This document shows positions 16,471-25,631 of a stretch of DNA of 64,000 bases, one piece after another. The first letter of the stretch is position 1. Every line of letters begins with the position of its first letter. Source of the DNA: Nitrospirota bacterium (lineage in GTDB: Bacteria; JACPQY01); NCBI GenBank assembly GCA_016180645.1, contig JACPAV010000019.1, positions 78,560 through 142,559 of the forward strand, in the 5' to 3' direction. The notes under the pieces were generated by a model that was not told the DNA's origin, searched no databases, and saw only the letters and a list, made by a program, of their open reading frames with translations. A program made the position numbers and the translations under genes.

Positions 16471-18285
16471 ATGAGATTCATTCTGCTTCTGGTGACGCTC
16501 CTTCTTGCCGCGCCTCCGCTCCCGAGCCACGCCGACCGGCCGATCCCATGGTCCACCGATCCCGACGCCGCCCTCAAGCGCGCGCGTTTGGAACACAAAC
16601 CCATTCTGCTCAGCATGTCGCCGCCATGGTCGTATTGGAGCCGGCGGATGGAAACGGAAACCTTCACGGATGCCAAGGTCGTCCGGGCCGCAACCGAACG
16701 AAGCATCCCGCTGAAGCTCGATCCCGATCTCCGCCCGGATGTAGCCAGCCGCTATCTCAACCGTGGGTATCCGATCACCGCGTTCCTGACGGAGACCGGA
16801 CGCGTTATCGCCTCCGCCCAGACGATCGACAAGGATCACATGGTGCGCCTGCTGGATTCGCTCACCGATGTCTATCGCAACTATGCGGGGCCGATGCCCC
16901 CGCCCGGCGCGAAGACATCCTCGCCCTCGACTACTCCCCTCACCTCCAAGCAGGTCAAAGCCACCCTCGAAGAGTGGTTGAAAAAGGAATTCGATCGGGC
17001 CCACGGTGGATTCGGTCGCGGTGGAAAGAACCTCCCGATCGATGCCCTCGAATGGTCGCTCCACGAAGCCGGCACCACCCGCACGGCCGTTTTTGAAGAC
17101 ATGGCCCTCAAAACGTTGAACGGCATCCTGGGCGGAACGGTGTACGACCCGGCACAGGGCCGGTTCCGCCGGTCGTCCAAGGATGCCGATTGGAGCACCG
17201 CCTCCGCGGAAGTGCTCCTGGACGACCAAGCCAGAATGGGATGGCTTCTTTTTTTCGCCTACCAGGTGACCGACCGGAGCGCGTTCCTCGACGCCGGATT
17301 GAAGACCATCGGTTACATGCGGAACGATCTTTGGTCCCCCAAGCAAAAGTTATTCTCTTTTGGGCGAGCCGGAAAGACCGAGTCGGTTACCCGCCTAACC
17401 TCCACAGGCCCCGCCGGACCCCTCCTCCCGATGCTCCTCACCGGCTCCAACCTGCGGGCCGCTCGCGCGCTGATGTACGCTCACGTCTTCAAGCCCCAGG
17501 CCGGCTACTGGGATCAGGCCCGGGACGTCATTCAACGCATTCGGGCCGCCGCCCACACACCCGGCCAAGGAATCGTGAGGGAAATTCGGGCCGGCAAGGG
17601 AACAGGCATCCGATACCTGGAGGATCAGGTGGAATGGGCATCGAGCCTTCTGGATTTGTACCAGCTCACGGCGGATCCCGGCACACTCAAAGAGATCGAG
17701 GCATTTGTTGAGCAGGACATGGCCCAGTTCGTCGAGGGCGATCTCTTCGCGGATCTCCCCCGCGCCGACCGAAAAGGCCTCGTCTCCGACGCCCGTTTCC
17801 CCTTGGCGGAAAACGCCCGGATATTTCTCCTGCTCCAATCTCTCGCGGCCCTCACAGGGGAGTTCGAGTATCGCGACCGCGCCGATCGGCTCCTCCGCTC
17901 GCTCATCGCGGAATCGGGCCGGCTCCTCACGAGGGAGGGCGCGGTCGGCACCGAACTGGGGCTTCCCCTCGTCGCCCTCGCCATTCTCCGCCAACAACAG
18001 GAACCCTTCCACATCTCCATCCTGTCGCCGGCCGCCCATGCGGAAAGCCGCTCACTTCTCCAGAGAAGTCTCACCTGGCCTCGTCCCTTCACGCTCGTTC
18101 AGGCCCTGGATCCGTCCCGCCACCGCGCGCAGATCGAACGCCTCGGCTATGAAATCCCCACCCGGCCGGCCGCGTACGTGTGCCAGGGACTCGTCTGTCT
18201 CAGCATGGTGGAAACAGCCGACAAGCTCGATGCCTTCAGAAAAGAATTGACGCAACGCGCCATAGGACTACAATCGAAACCGTGA
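16471..18285 (+). CDS. Secreted DUF255/YyaL-like protein with a cysteine-less thioredoxin site
   Basis: A 604-residue protein with a signal peptide (MRFILLLVTLLLAAPPLPSHA). Next comes a thioredoxin-like domain, then an alpha/alpha-toroid region as in DUF255 (YyaL/SSP411) proteins. The family normally carries a CHWC motif in the thioredoxin domain. Here the aligned stretch SPPWSYWSRRMETETF has SYWS (54-57), so both redox cysteines are serine. The C-terminal YVCQGLVC element typical of the family is retained. The protein is therefore probably not a thiol oxidoreductase; a sugar- or protein-binding role in the periplasm is inference. An in-frame start at 16435 would precede the signal peptide and is less likely. 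The stop overlaps the next gene by GTGA. Confidence 0.75.
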   Translation: MRFILLLVTLLLAAPPLPSHADRPIPWSTDPDAALKRARLEHKPILLSMSPPWSYWSRRMETETFTDAKVVRAATERSIPLKLDPDLRPDVASRYLNRGYPITAFLTETGRVIASAQTIDKDHMVRLLDSLTDVYRNYAGPMPPPGAKTSSPSTTPLTSKQVKATLEEWLKKEFDRAHGGFGRGGKNLPIDALEWSLHEAGTTRTAVFEDMALKTLNGILGGTVYDPAQGRFRRSSKDADWSTASAEVLLDDQARMGWLLFFAYQVTDRSAFLDAGLKTIGYMRNDLWSPKQKLFSFGRAGKTESVTRLTSTGPAGPLLPMLLTGSNLRAARALMYAHVFKPQAGYWDQARDVIQRIRAAAHTPGQGIVREIRAGKGTGIRYLEDQVEWASSLLDLYQLTADPGTLKEIEAFVEQDMAQFVEGDLFADLPRADRKGLVSDARFPLAENARIFLLLQSLAALTGEFEYRDRADRLLRSLIAESGRLLTREGAVGTELGLPLVALAILRQQQEPFHISILSPAAHAESRSLLQRSLTWPRPFTLVQALDPSRHRAQIERLGYEIPTRPAAYVCQGLVCLSMVETADKLDAFRKELTQRAIGLQSKP

Positions 18286-18659
18286 GCAAGCCCAATTCAT
18301 CCGTCAAACCCGTGCGGGTGCCCAAGCCATGGGGCCACGAACTGATTTTCGCGCGCACGCGCCGCTACGTGGGCAAGGTTCTGCACATTCGCAAGGGGCG
18401 CCGTCTTTCTCTCCAGTTCCACAAGAAGAAGGATGAGTCGATCCTCGTCGTGGATGGCAAGCTCCACTTGACGTACGGCCGGAATCCGAAGCGCCTGGCC
18501 ACGCGCGTTCTCAAACCCGGACAGACCTTTCACGTGACACCGCGACTCATTCACCGATTCCGCGCCCTTGAGACGTGTTCCCTGTTCGAGGTGTCGACCC
18601 CTGAGCTGTGGGACGTGGTGCGGCTCCAAGACGACTACGGCCGGGGCGGATCGGCATGA
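18282..18659 (+). CDS. Mannose-6-phosphate isomerase type II-like cupin
   Basis: A small cupin of 125 residues from the GTG at 18282, which overlaps the previous stop by four bases. The double-stranded beta-helix motifs are LHIRKGRRLSLQFHKKKDES and LKPGQTFHVTPRLIHRF, ending in the typical ELWDVVRLQDDYGR. It matches the isomerase domain that is fused to the C-terminus of many ManC proteins, but here it is a separate gene upstream of manC. Its likely role is fructose-6-phosphate/mannose-6-phosphate isomerisation for GDP-mannose synthesis. Confidence 0.85.
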   Translation: MSKPNSSVKPVRVPKPWGHELIFARTRRYVGKVLHIRKGRRLSLQFHKKKDESILVVDGKLHLTYGRNPKRLATRVLKPGQTFHVTPRLIHRFRALETCSLFEVSTPELWDVVRLQDDYGRGGSA

Positions 18660-18762
18660 CTCTTCCTATCGCCGTCCTTGAAGCCCAGCGGCCGCTCCGG
18701 GCTCCTGCCCTCACGCGGCACTTCCTCCTTCCTGGAGGTCGGAAAGGGCGGGGTGAGTCAGC

Positions 18763-19845
18763 ATGACTCCCTGGCGGGGCGGACGGCCCCAGGCCATCAT
18801 CCTGGCGGGCGGACAGGGACAGCGTTTCTGGCCCCTCTCGCGTGTGGACCGCCCCAAACAACTTCTCAACATTTTCGGAGGCGTTACCCTCCTCCGCTCG
18901 ACCTACGAACGGCTCAAGTTTATTTTCGGCCCGGAAAATATCTGGCTCGTCACACTCGAACGCTACAAGAATGCGATTCCGGTTCAGCTCCCGGAGGTGC
19001 CGCCCGACCAGATCCTCCTTGAACCCTTCGGACGTAACACGGCGCCGTCCATCGCCCTGGCGGCCCACTTGGTGGAGAAAAAAATCGGACCCACCACGGC
19101 CGCGGTGTTCCCCTGCGACCACATCATCACCGGCCGCGAGCAGTTCAATCTTGCGGTCGAAACATGCCTGAAAGCCCTGGAAACCGAAGATCTCATCGTA
19201 ACGATCGGCGTCAAACCCCGCGGCTTTGAAACCGGTTTCGGATACATCCGCAAGGGCAGGAAATTGGCCACGGTGAACTCAATTCCGCTCTTCCGGGGGG
19301 AACGTTTCGTCGAGAAACCGGACCGCAAGCGCGCCGAGGCCTTCGTCCGATCGAAACAGTACGTCTGGAACGCCGGCATGTTCATCTTCAGAACCCCCAC
19401 CATGCTGGCCGCCTTCAAGAAACACCTGCCCAAACTCTACAAGCTCCTCTCGCCCCTTCCCCATCCGCCGTCCGCCGACCAGATCCGCGCGCTTTATGAA
19501 AAGTGTCCGTCCGATTCCATCGACTACGCCGTGATGGAGAAATCGAAAAACATCGCCGTCTATCCGGGGAATTTCGTGTGGAGCGACGTGGGAAGCTGGA
19601 GCGCCCTGGAAAGATTCTTCGAAAAGGATGCCAGCGGCATCGCGGCCAAAGGGCGCGTCGTCCAAATCCAGAGCAAGGACTGTTTCGTATTCAACACCAC
19701 GCGTCTTGTCGCCCTCGTCGGCGTGGAGAACCTCCACGTGGTGGAAACGGACGACGCCATCCTCATCTGCCGGAGGGATCTCGACCAGAACATCAAACCG
19801 GTGGTGCACGCGTTGAACGACAAGGGATGGAAGGAGTTCGTTTAG
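18763..19845 (+). CDS. manC: Mannose-1-phosphate guanylyltransferase
   Basis: A nucleotidyltransferase making GDP-mannose from mannose-1-phosphate and GTP, 360 residues. The N-terminal signature LAGGQGQRFWPLSR (14-27) is followed by RPKQLL, then EPFGRNTAPSIALAA, FVEKPDRKRAEAF and WNAGMFIFR. It lacks the C-terminal cupin domain of bifunctional enzymes, which is encoded by the gene just upstream. Its TAG stop shares a base with the GTG start of the phosphohexomutase, so the cassette is probably translationally coupled. Confidence 0.93.
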   Translation: MTPWRGGRPQAIILAGGQGQRFWPLSRVDRPKQLLNIFGGVTLLRSTYERLKFIFGPENIWLVTLERYKNAIPVQLPEVPPDQILLEPFGRNTAPSIALAAHLVEKKIGPTTAAVFPCDHIITGREQFNLAVETCLKALETEDLIVTIGVKPRGFETGFGYIRKGRKLATVNSIPLFRGERFVEKPDRKRAEAFVRSKQYVWNAGMFIFRTPTMLAAFKKHLPKLYKLLSPLPHPPSADQIRALYEKCPSDSIDYAVMEKSKNIAVYPGNFVWSDVGSWSALERFFEKDASGIAAKGRVVQIQSKDCFVFNTTRLVALVGVENLHVVETDDAILICRRDLDQNIKPVVHALNDKGWKEFV

Positions 19846-21311
19846 TGGGTGGGGCGGACGTCCAATTCGGAACCGACGGCTGGCGCGGCATCATCGCGGA
19901 CAATTTCACGTTCGAGCGCGTCGACCGCGTCGCCCGCGCGATCACGCGTTTTCTGCTCCAGGAAAAAAAGAGCCGCCCCGCCCCGGTTGGCGGCAGCAAG
20001 CCGGCTGCGGCACGACCGAGCCACCCTGGCGCCGTGGTCATTGGATACGACACGCGCTTCCAGTCCGATCGCTTCGCGGAATGCGCAGCTCAAGCCGCCG
20101 CCGCCACGGGCGCGAAAGTTCTCCTGGCCGACCGTTTTGTCACCACCCCCATGGTCTCCCTCGCCGTCAAGCGCCTCGGCGCGGCTGGCGGTATCGTGGT
20201 CACCGCCAGCCACAACCCACCGATCTACAACGGCCTCAAAGTGAAAGCCTCCTACGGCGGGCCTGCCATCGGCAACATGATCCAGAAAATCGAACTGAAC
20301 TACGCTCGGATGCCCAAGCGCCCCCCCACAAAGCCCGGGGTTGCCCCGATCAAATTGATCGATCTTACTAATGTTTATGCCGATTACCTAAACGAAGTCA
20401 TCCAGTGGGAACCCATCAAGAAGCTCAGCCTGCGCCTAGCCGTGGACTATATGTACGGTGCCGGCCAGCGGTATTTCTCGCGCTTCGTTCAGGGGCATGT
20501 TTCCGAGGTGATCGAACTTAGGGCCGATTGCAACCCGGGGTTCAATGGAGTGGCGCCGGAACCCCTGGAACACAAATTGGAGACCCTCAAGAAGACCGTT
20601 GTGGAGCACCGGCTCGACGCGGGGTTCGCGTTCGATGGCGATGCCGACCGGATTGCCGCGGTGGACGATCTCGGGCGATACGTCGATTCCCATCGCATCT
20701 TCGCCCTGCTCCTCGAATACCTCTGGAACCACAAGAAAATCCGTGGGAAGGTCGGCAAAACCTTTTCTTCCACGTCCATGGTGGACAAGATTGCGAAAAA
20801 ACTGGGGGCAACCGTCAAGGAGACCCCGATCGGGTTCAAACACATCTGCGAACAGATGCTCAAGGACGACGTCTTCATCGGCGGCGAGGAAAGCGGCGGC
20901 GTGGGCATGAAGCACCACATGATGGAACGCGACGGCTTCTTCTGCGCTCTCCTCCTCCTGGAGTACAGCGCCATCTCGGGGCGGAAACTGAGTCAGCTGG
21001 TGGACGACCTCCATAACCGCTTCGGGCCGCATCACTTCACCCGGGAAGACGTCCATTGGCAGAAGCTCACCGTCCCCCGCGAACGGCTCTACGCCTCGCT
21101 CAAGAAGAAGCTGGGCACCCAGATTGCAGGCCGAAAGATCGAGCGCATGGACGACATGGACGGCCTGAAGGTCTTTTTCGACAACGGCGATTGGCTCTTG
21201 TTTCGCTTTAGCGGTACCGAGCCAACCCTACGAATATACGCTGAAATGTCACAGCCTTCTCAGCTCACAGAGTCGATCGCCCAGGCGAAGGTAATCGTCG
21301 CCAAGCTCTAG
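19845..21311 (+). CDS. Phosphoglucomutase/phosphomannomutase family protein
   Basis: A phosphohexomutase of 488 residues from the GTG at 19845. The phosphoserine loop is IVVTASHNPPIYNGLKVK with Ser122; the metal loop FDGDADRIAA is near 261-270; the sugar-specificity loop GGEESGGVGMKH is near 346-357; and the phosphate-binding RFSGTEPTLRIYAE is near 453-466. By context it should interconvert mannose-6-phosphate and mannose-1-phosphate for ManC; glucose phosphate is also possible for this family. A 17-residue Pro/Ala/Lys-rich insertion (about 42-59) follows the first helix. Confidence 0.92.
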   Translation: MGGADVQFGTDGWRGIIADNFTFERVDRVARAITRFLLQEKKSRPAPVGGSKPAAARPSHPGAVVIGYDTRFQSDRFAECAAQAAAATGAKVLLADRFVTTPMVSLAVKRLGAAGGIVVTASHNPPIYNGLKVKASYGGPAIGNMIQKIELNYARMPKRPPTKPGVAPIKLIDLTNVYADYLNEVIQWEPIKKLSLRLAVDYMYGAGQRYFSRFVQGHVSEVIELRADCNPGFNGVAPEPLEHKLETLKKTVVEHRLDAGFAFDGDADRIAAVDDLGRYVDSHRIFALLLEYLWNHKKIRGKVGKTFSSTSMVDKIAKKLGATVKETPIGFKHICEQMLKDDVFIGGEESGGVGMKHHMMERDGFFCALLLLEYSAISGRKLSQLVDDLHNRFGPHHFTREDVHWQKLTVPRERLYASLKKKLGTQIAGRKIERMDDMDGLKVFFDNGDWLLFRFSGTEPTLRIYAEMSQPSQLTESIAQAKVIVAKL

Positions 21312-21368
21312 TCCTCCGCCGCCGGCCCCGCCCTTTTCAAGCCCCCCAAAACGGCGTACCATATACCC

Positions 21369-21956
21369 ATGGCATTCCATCTCGCCGACGTGAATGACCT
21401 GCGCTTGGTTCTTCCCCGAATGGCCGCCCCCGTCAGCCAGGCCGTCGAGATGCCCATCCGGGCCGTTGCGGGCGTAAAGAACTCCTCCCCACAGTCTTCC
21501 GCGCCACGGCTGGAGACAGGTGAAGCCGCCGACAAGCCCCGGCGCCCCGTACGCGTGGGGCTCAGGTCCATTTTTGACATGCTGGCTCAGGACGAACTCC
21601 ACGATCTTATCAACATCGCGAACGCCCAGTTCCGGAACGGCAACCTCGCCTCCGCGGCCAACATGATTCGCCGTGCCCACCGGTTGGTGAACCGCCCACC
21701 GGAAGACCAGGAGGAGAGCATCCAAGGACTTCCATCCCCCTATGAGGATGAAGAGGATGCCCAGTCCGCACCGGAGTCGTCCTATCTCACCCGCGAAGGC
21801 GCGAATGCCACCGTGCACAGCCGGCTGCAAACCGCCGCCCCGTTCGACTTCCCCGAATTCGACGACGCCGCCAAGGCCACCCTATGGCGCTCCACGCAGG
21901 AGTTCATGACCGTCCAGCCCCCTTCGGCCGGCATACAAGTCAGCCTCTACATCTGA
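21369..21956 (+). CDS. Hypothetical protein
   Basis: A 195-residue protein of no family I recognise. Residues about 67-104 (IFDMLAQDELHDLINIANAQ and on) look like a pair of amphipathic helices, TPR-like, flanked by low-complexity, proline- and acid-rich stretches. It has no signal peptide and no membrane segment. It lies between the phosphohexomutase and the HAD gene on the same strand with short gaps, and codon use resembles its neighbours, so it is probably a real gene. Confidence 0.6.
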   Translation: MAFHLADVNDLRLVLPRMAAPVSQAVEMPIRAVAGVKNSSPQSSAPRLETGEAADKPRRPVRVGLRSIFDMLAQDELHDLINIANAQFRNGNLASAANMIRRAHRLVNRPPEDQEESIQGLPSPYEDEEDAQSAPESSYLTREGANATVHSRLQTAAPFDFPEFDDAAKATLWRSTQEFMTVQPPSAGIQVSLYI

Positions 21957-21998
21957 TCCCGCCTCTCGCCTTGCGCCCTGCGCCATGACATCGGATCG

Positions 21999-22745
21999 AT
22001 GAGACCCACCACCATCGGCTTGGATTTCGTCGAGACTCTCTATTCCGTGGACACTCAAAATCTGCCTGAAGTCGAATTCGGCGGACGTCCCTTCAGGAGC
22101 ACCATACCCCTGACGTTCGAGTTGGTGAGGGCTCAGGCCCGCGATCTCACCCTGGATCGTTACTGCCAGGCCGTGTTCGAGGCGTACCGGGATGCCGAAG
22201 TGGAACGCGAGGCGACCTCCAGGGAGATTTTATCCGACGACATCTACAGAAAGATCGTGCGCTCCGTCCTCCCGGCGGGAACGGCCGAGGATCTTGCCTT
22301 GGAGGTCGGCCGGCTCCATAGAACCCATCTCGCCACAGCACTGGTCCTCCCCCGGGAGCACGTGGCCATGCTGAAACAGCTCCGGGAAAGATTCGCCCTT
22401 GGGGTCATCTCGAACTTCGACTCAACCTCAGTAGTGGAAACGGTGCTTCGGCGGGACGGGATCGCCGACCTCTTTGCGGCCGTCGTCATCTCGGCGGAAG
22501 TCGGCTGGCGCAAGCCCCACGCCAGGATATTCCAAACTTTCACCGATCGGCTCGGTGTCGAGCCGTCGGAAGTGCTTTTTGTCGGCGATCACTACCGATA
22601 CGACGTCGTCGGCGCCCGGAAGGCCGGAATGCAGGCGGTATGGCTCGGCAAGAGCGGCGACCACGGCATGCCCCCGGAATCGGACCGTGCATCCACTCTG
22701 GCTGCGCTCACTGAATTGCCCGCCTACATCGACTCGCTCTCGTAA
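21999..22745 (+). CDS. HAD-superfamily hydrolase with a variant motif I
   Basis: A 248-residue protein of the HAD fold. The nucleophile Asp9 is present in GLDFVETLY, but the acid/base Asp expected two residues on is valine. Motif II is VISNFD, motif III the Lys in GWRKPHARIF, and motif IV VGDHYRYDVVGARKAGM. A helical cap lies between motifs I and II. Loss of the second Asp argues against ordinary phosphatase chemistry; relatives with other residues there include dehalogenases and phosphonatases. The substrate is unknown. Confidence 0.82.
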   Translation: MRPTTIGLDFVETLYSVDTQNLPEVEFGGRPFRSTIPLTFELVRAQARDLTLDRYCQAVFEAYRDAEVEREATSREILSDDIYRKIVRSVLPAGTAEDLALEVGRLHRTHLATALVLPREHVAMLKQLRERFALGVISNFDSTSVVETVLRRDGIADLFAAVVISAEVGWRKPHARIFQTFTDRLGVEPSEVLFVGDHYRYDVVGARKAGMQAVWLGKSGDHGMPPESDRASTLAALTELPAYIDSLS

Positions 22746-22772
22746 TCCATGGACAATTTCATAGGAGGCCCC

Positions 22773-23288
22773 ATGAAACATCTTGTTCGCAACATCCTTG
22801 TCGCCCTGCTCCTCGCAACCCCCGCGTGTTCCCGAGGCTCCCGCAGACTTCCGGCATCACACGAAGCCCTTCAGGGCCAGATCCAGGAACTATGCACCGC
22901 CGCCCTGGAGCACCTCGACCGGAATCGCATGCCCATGCAGAAGTATCTTTCCCCGCTTGACCAAGGCGTGAATTACGTGCTCATCCACAAGGGTGAATTG
23001 TCACTGGATGAAGGAACGGTGGAAGACCTCCTCGACCTCCGCGTTTCGGTGGAGAAAGACGTCAACAAGATAGAAGCCAAGATCAAGACCCTGTCCGCGC
23101 AAATTCGTGCCGCCATCGAAGTGGACGGCCTGGCGGACGCCGACATCGAGGACCCCCTCCAGCAGATCGGCGAGCTTCAGGCCGAAATCGAACACCTCAA
23201 GGCGAAAGGACTCGCCAAGGCCATGAAAGAGTTATCCGACGGTCAACAAAAAGACCTCGGGAAAATACTTCTGGAAGAATTGGGCTGA
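22773..23288 (+). CDS. Putative lipoprotein with helical body
   Basis: A 171-residue protein from the ATG at 22773, preceded by AGGAGG. The signal peptide ends in a lipobox (LLLATPAC, Cys19). The mature part is strongly helical and charged, with a predicted coiled coil over about 80-150 (VEKDVNKIEAKIKTLSAQI, LQAEIEHLKAKGLAKAMKEL). No family recognised. The gene ends four bases before a perfect palindrome shared with another convergent junction. Confidence 0.7.
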   Translation: MKHLVRNILVALLLATPACSRGSRRLPASHEALQGQIQELCTAALEHLDRNRMPMQKYLSPLDQGVNYVLIHKGELSLDEGTVEDLLDLRVSVEKDVNKIEAKIKTLSAQIRAAIEVDGLADADIEDPLQQIGELQAEIEHLKAKGLAKAMKELSDGQQKDLGKILLEELG

Positions 23289-23291
23289 GCA

Positions 23292-23348
23292 GGATAAACG
23301 GTGACAGTATACTCTATTGGAATAATAGTATACTGTCACCGTTTATCC
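23292..23348. repeat. Perfect palindrome with GGTGACAGTATACT core, copy 1
   Basis: Arms of 22 bases (23292-23313 and 23327-23348) are exact reverse complements around a 13-base AT-rich loop. The arm contains AACGGTGACAGTATACT. A second copy lies at 42015-42071. Both sit between convergent genes, four bases or fewer from a stop codon. It could act as a two-way terminator or be a REP-type element. Confidence 0.85.
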
Positions 23349-23435
23349 AACCTGCGCGCGGGACGAACGGTTGAGTCTTCCGAATCCCTGCGACGACGAA
23401 GGTGATACGATCAGCCTGTCGCCCAGCACCGCATG

Positions 23436-25544
23436 TCAATGACAGTGTCGGGCAAGATCCGTGAAACGATATTCTTGGCAAAGTCTGCGGAAAGCGTCCA
23501 ACGCATCGGGATCATGTCCCAAATCGATTGCTCTACGATACGCCGAAATGGCCTCGCCGATATTGCCTTCAACTTGTGAAATCGCACCATACACCTTCCA
23601 CGCTTGCGGACTGCTACTGTCGATATCCTTCGCTTTTCGAATATGTTTATTTGCGGTAGCCAGATCCTGCCTCTCGAACGCATTGATGGCTAGGTTGAGG
23701 TGTGCGGATGCATTCCGAGGATCGATGTCGATCGCCTTGAAATACATTTCACGGGCCTCCGCGTGCAGACCCTCCTCGGAGAATGTGTTCCCGAGCCCCA
23801 CGTAAGCATCACTGTAGTGAGGATCGCGATCAATGGCCATCTTGAAGTACCTTGCCGACTCTTCCAATTCTCGCGCCTTGCGCGCAATTACCCCCAGTTC
23901 GTACGGAACCCTAGGATCGAGCGGCGAACTCGCAAGGAGCGTCTCAAAAAGGTCCCGAGCTTGATCGAGCCTGCCGAGCTGACTCCAGCAGAGCGCTCTG
24001 AGGAAGGACACCTCCAGATTGACCCGATCTCCAATCTCTTGGAGGAGATCTAGCATGTCCGCACACTTACTCTGCCTGAAAAGGCCGATCGCCTTGTTTA
24101 GAAGTGCCGGATTTCTAACGTCATCGTTCTTGGGTATCTGCGGAGGTAACAAGAACCCGATCAATAGCACGCCGACGGAGGCTGCAAGACCGAGAAACCG
24201 TCCCAAGCAGCGCCCAATGAATGCGGTCGCGGGAGCGCGAATGGCTGCCGATGCCCACGCGATTAGGGCATCGGTCCCCACTCCCGCGAGGACACCTAGC
24301 CATGGCACAAGCCAGACTCGAAATCGGGTGCTGACGAAGAAGACTAGTATGCTCAAGGCCAATGATCCGGCGCACATTTTAGCCAGCCCAGGAACTGTGC
24401 TGGACAAGACGCCAACCAGAGCCAAGGCACATAGGAGCGCGAATGGGATCAATTGATCGCCAGCCTTCTGCGGGCCAAGCGCACGAACCCTTTCCCAGTC
24501 GATATGTTCCGAGGCTTCCTCATTGGCAACAAGAAACCGGACCTTTCTCACTTGTAATGTGAGGAAGCGGAGCGGCATTTTGCGCATGAATTCGACAACT
24601 TTCCCTGTCCAGAAAGCGGATTGCACACCCGGACTTACGGGAGACCCCGATTCTCTTTCCACGATGACCTGTGAAGTTCTTGCAAGGTCCAGCGGTCCCC
24701 CGAAAAAGTGTTGCGGCAATGTGAACAGCCCCGTTGCCTCCGGATTGTTGCCAAAATATAGATTCAGCCCAGAGTGTGACGATAATGGAATCAATTCCCC
24801 ATGCACGGCAAAATTCCGGACAGTGAAAGGGAGAATAAACAGCCAGAGCCCCGCCGCAAACGACAGTGCCCTCCCCCACCGAGATCTCCTTACGGTTACG
24901 AGGTGAAAGACAACAAGAATGGTTCCGACCAAGAGCCAGTGGGGCCGAAACAGACAGGCAAGAGAAATTGAGGCCCCGTGCAAGAAGTACCACAATCTGC
25001 TCGCTTTCCTGTGAAGCATGACTATTGTGAACAAGATGGCAGCGGAGAGGGGTGATGCAAGTGCTTCACCCAAGTAGAAGTTCTCGTGGCTCATGAGTAG
25101 GGGAGAAACCGAGAGTATGATCCCTGTTATCAGCCCCGCCCGGTTACCGCCAAGGGACGCCACCAAGGATGCGATCACGGCCGCTCCACTGGCCCCAAGA
25201 ACTATCTGGACATGCCTCAGAGATCCTAGGAAGTCGTCGCCAAAAGCGTACAAGACGCTTAGCAGGTAGGGGTATCCAGGCGTGAAGTATATCGCGGTAT
25301 CTTTGAGAAGGACGTCTCCCGCCGAGATGCGCTTGGCTATTGCGAAATAGGCGGCTGCATCAGGCATGCCGGCGAGATCTATCGAAGCAAGCGCAATCGA
25401 GGCCCAAACACGAAACGAAAGGGCCAAGCAGAATACAACCAGAGGCAGCAATATTCTCTGCGAGCGGAAGTGAGACACGCAGTTCACTCTGTCGATGGAT
25501 TTGCGACCCGAACGACTAGGCGCGTATGGGGATCGCGCTCCCAT
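23436..25544 (-). CDS. Membrane glycosyltransferase (family 39-like) fused to TPR repeats
   Basis: A 702-residue inner-membrane protein from the ATG at 25544. The N-terminal 470 or so residues carry about ten hydrophobic segments and a first periplasmic loop with an acidic pair region (IDLAGMPDAAAYFAIAKRI). They also contain PLLMSHENFYLGEALASPL, in the style of ArnT/PMT-type (GT39) lipid-sugar-dependent transferases. The C-terminal 200 residues are tetratricopeptide repeats (for example YFKMAIDRDPHYSDAYVGLG, MYFKAIDIDPRNASAHLNLA). It probably adds a sugar to protein or lipid on the periplasmic face. The base composition is lower in GC than the surrounding genes. The giant secreted protein next door is a possible substrate, which is inference from position only. 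Confidence 0.78.
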   Translation of the reverse strand: MGARSPYAPSRSGRKSIDRVNCVSHFRSQRILLPLVVFCLALSFRVWASIALASIDLAGMPDAAAYFAIAKRISAGDVLLKDTAIYFTPGYPYLLSVLYAFGDDFLGSLRHVQIVLGASGAAVIASLVASLGGNRAGLITGIILSVSPLLMSHENFYLGEALASPLSAAILFTIVMLHRKASRLWYFLHGASISLACLFRPHWLLVGTILVVFHLVTVRRSRWGRALSFAAGLWLFILPFTVRNFAVHGELIPLSSHSGLNLYFGNNPEATGLFTLPQHFFGGPLDLARTSQVIVERESGSPVSPGVQSAFWTGKVVEFMRKMPLRFLTLQVRKVRFLVANEEASEHIDWERVRALGPQKAGDQLIPFALLCALALVGVLSSTVPGLAKMCAGSLALSILVFFVSTRFRVWLVPWLGVLAGVGTDALIAWASAAIRAPATAFIGRCLGRFLGLAASVGVLLIGFLLPPQIPKNDDVRNPALLNKAIGLFRQSKCADMLDLLQEIGDRVNLEVSFLRALCWSQLGRLDQARDLFETLLASSPLDPRVPYELGVIARKARELEESARYFKMAIDRDPHYSDAYVGLGNTFSEEGLHAEAREMYFKAIDIDPRNASAHLNLAINAFERQDLATANKHIRKAKDIDSSSPQAWKVYGAISQVEGNIGEAISAYRRAIDLGHDPDALDAFRRLCQEYRFTDLARHCH

Positions 25545-25631
25545 CAATCTTCATGCCAGCAAGCCACTCCACTCATTTGCACACACAGGGCGATTTCTTA
25601 TGTCCAACGCCCCCCAAGACCGCGCAAGACG

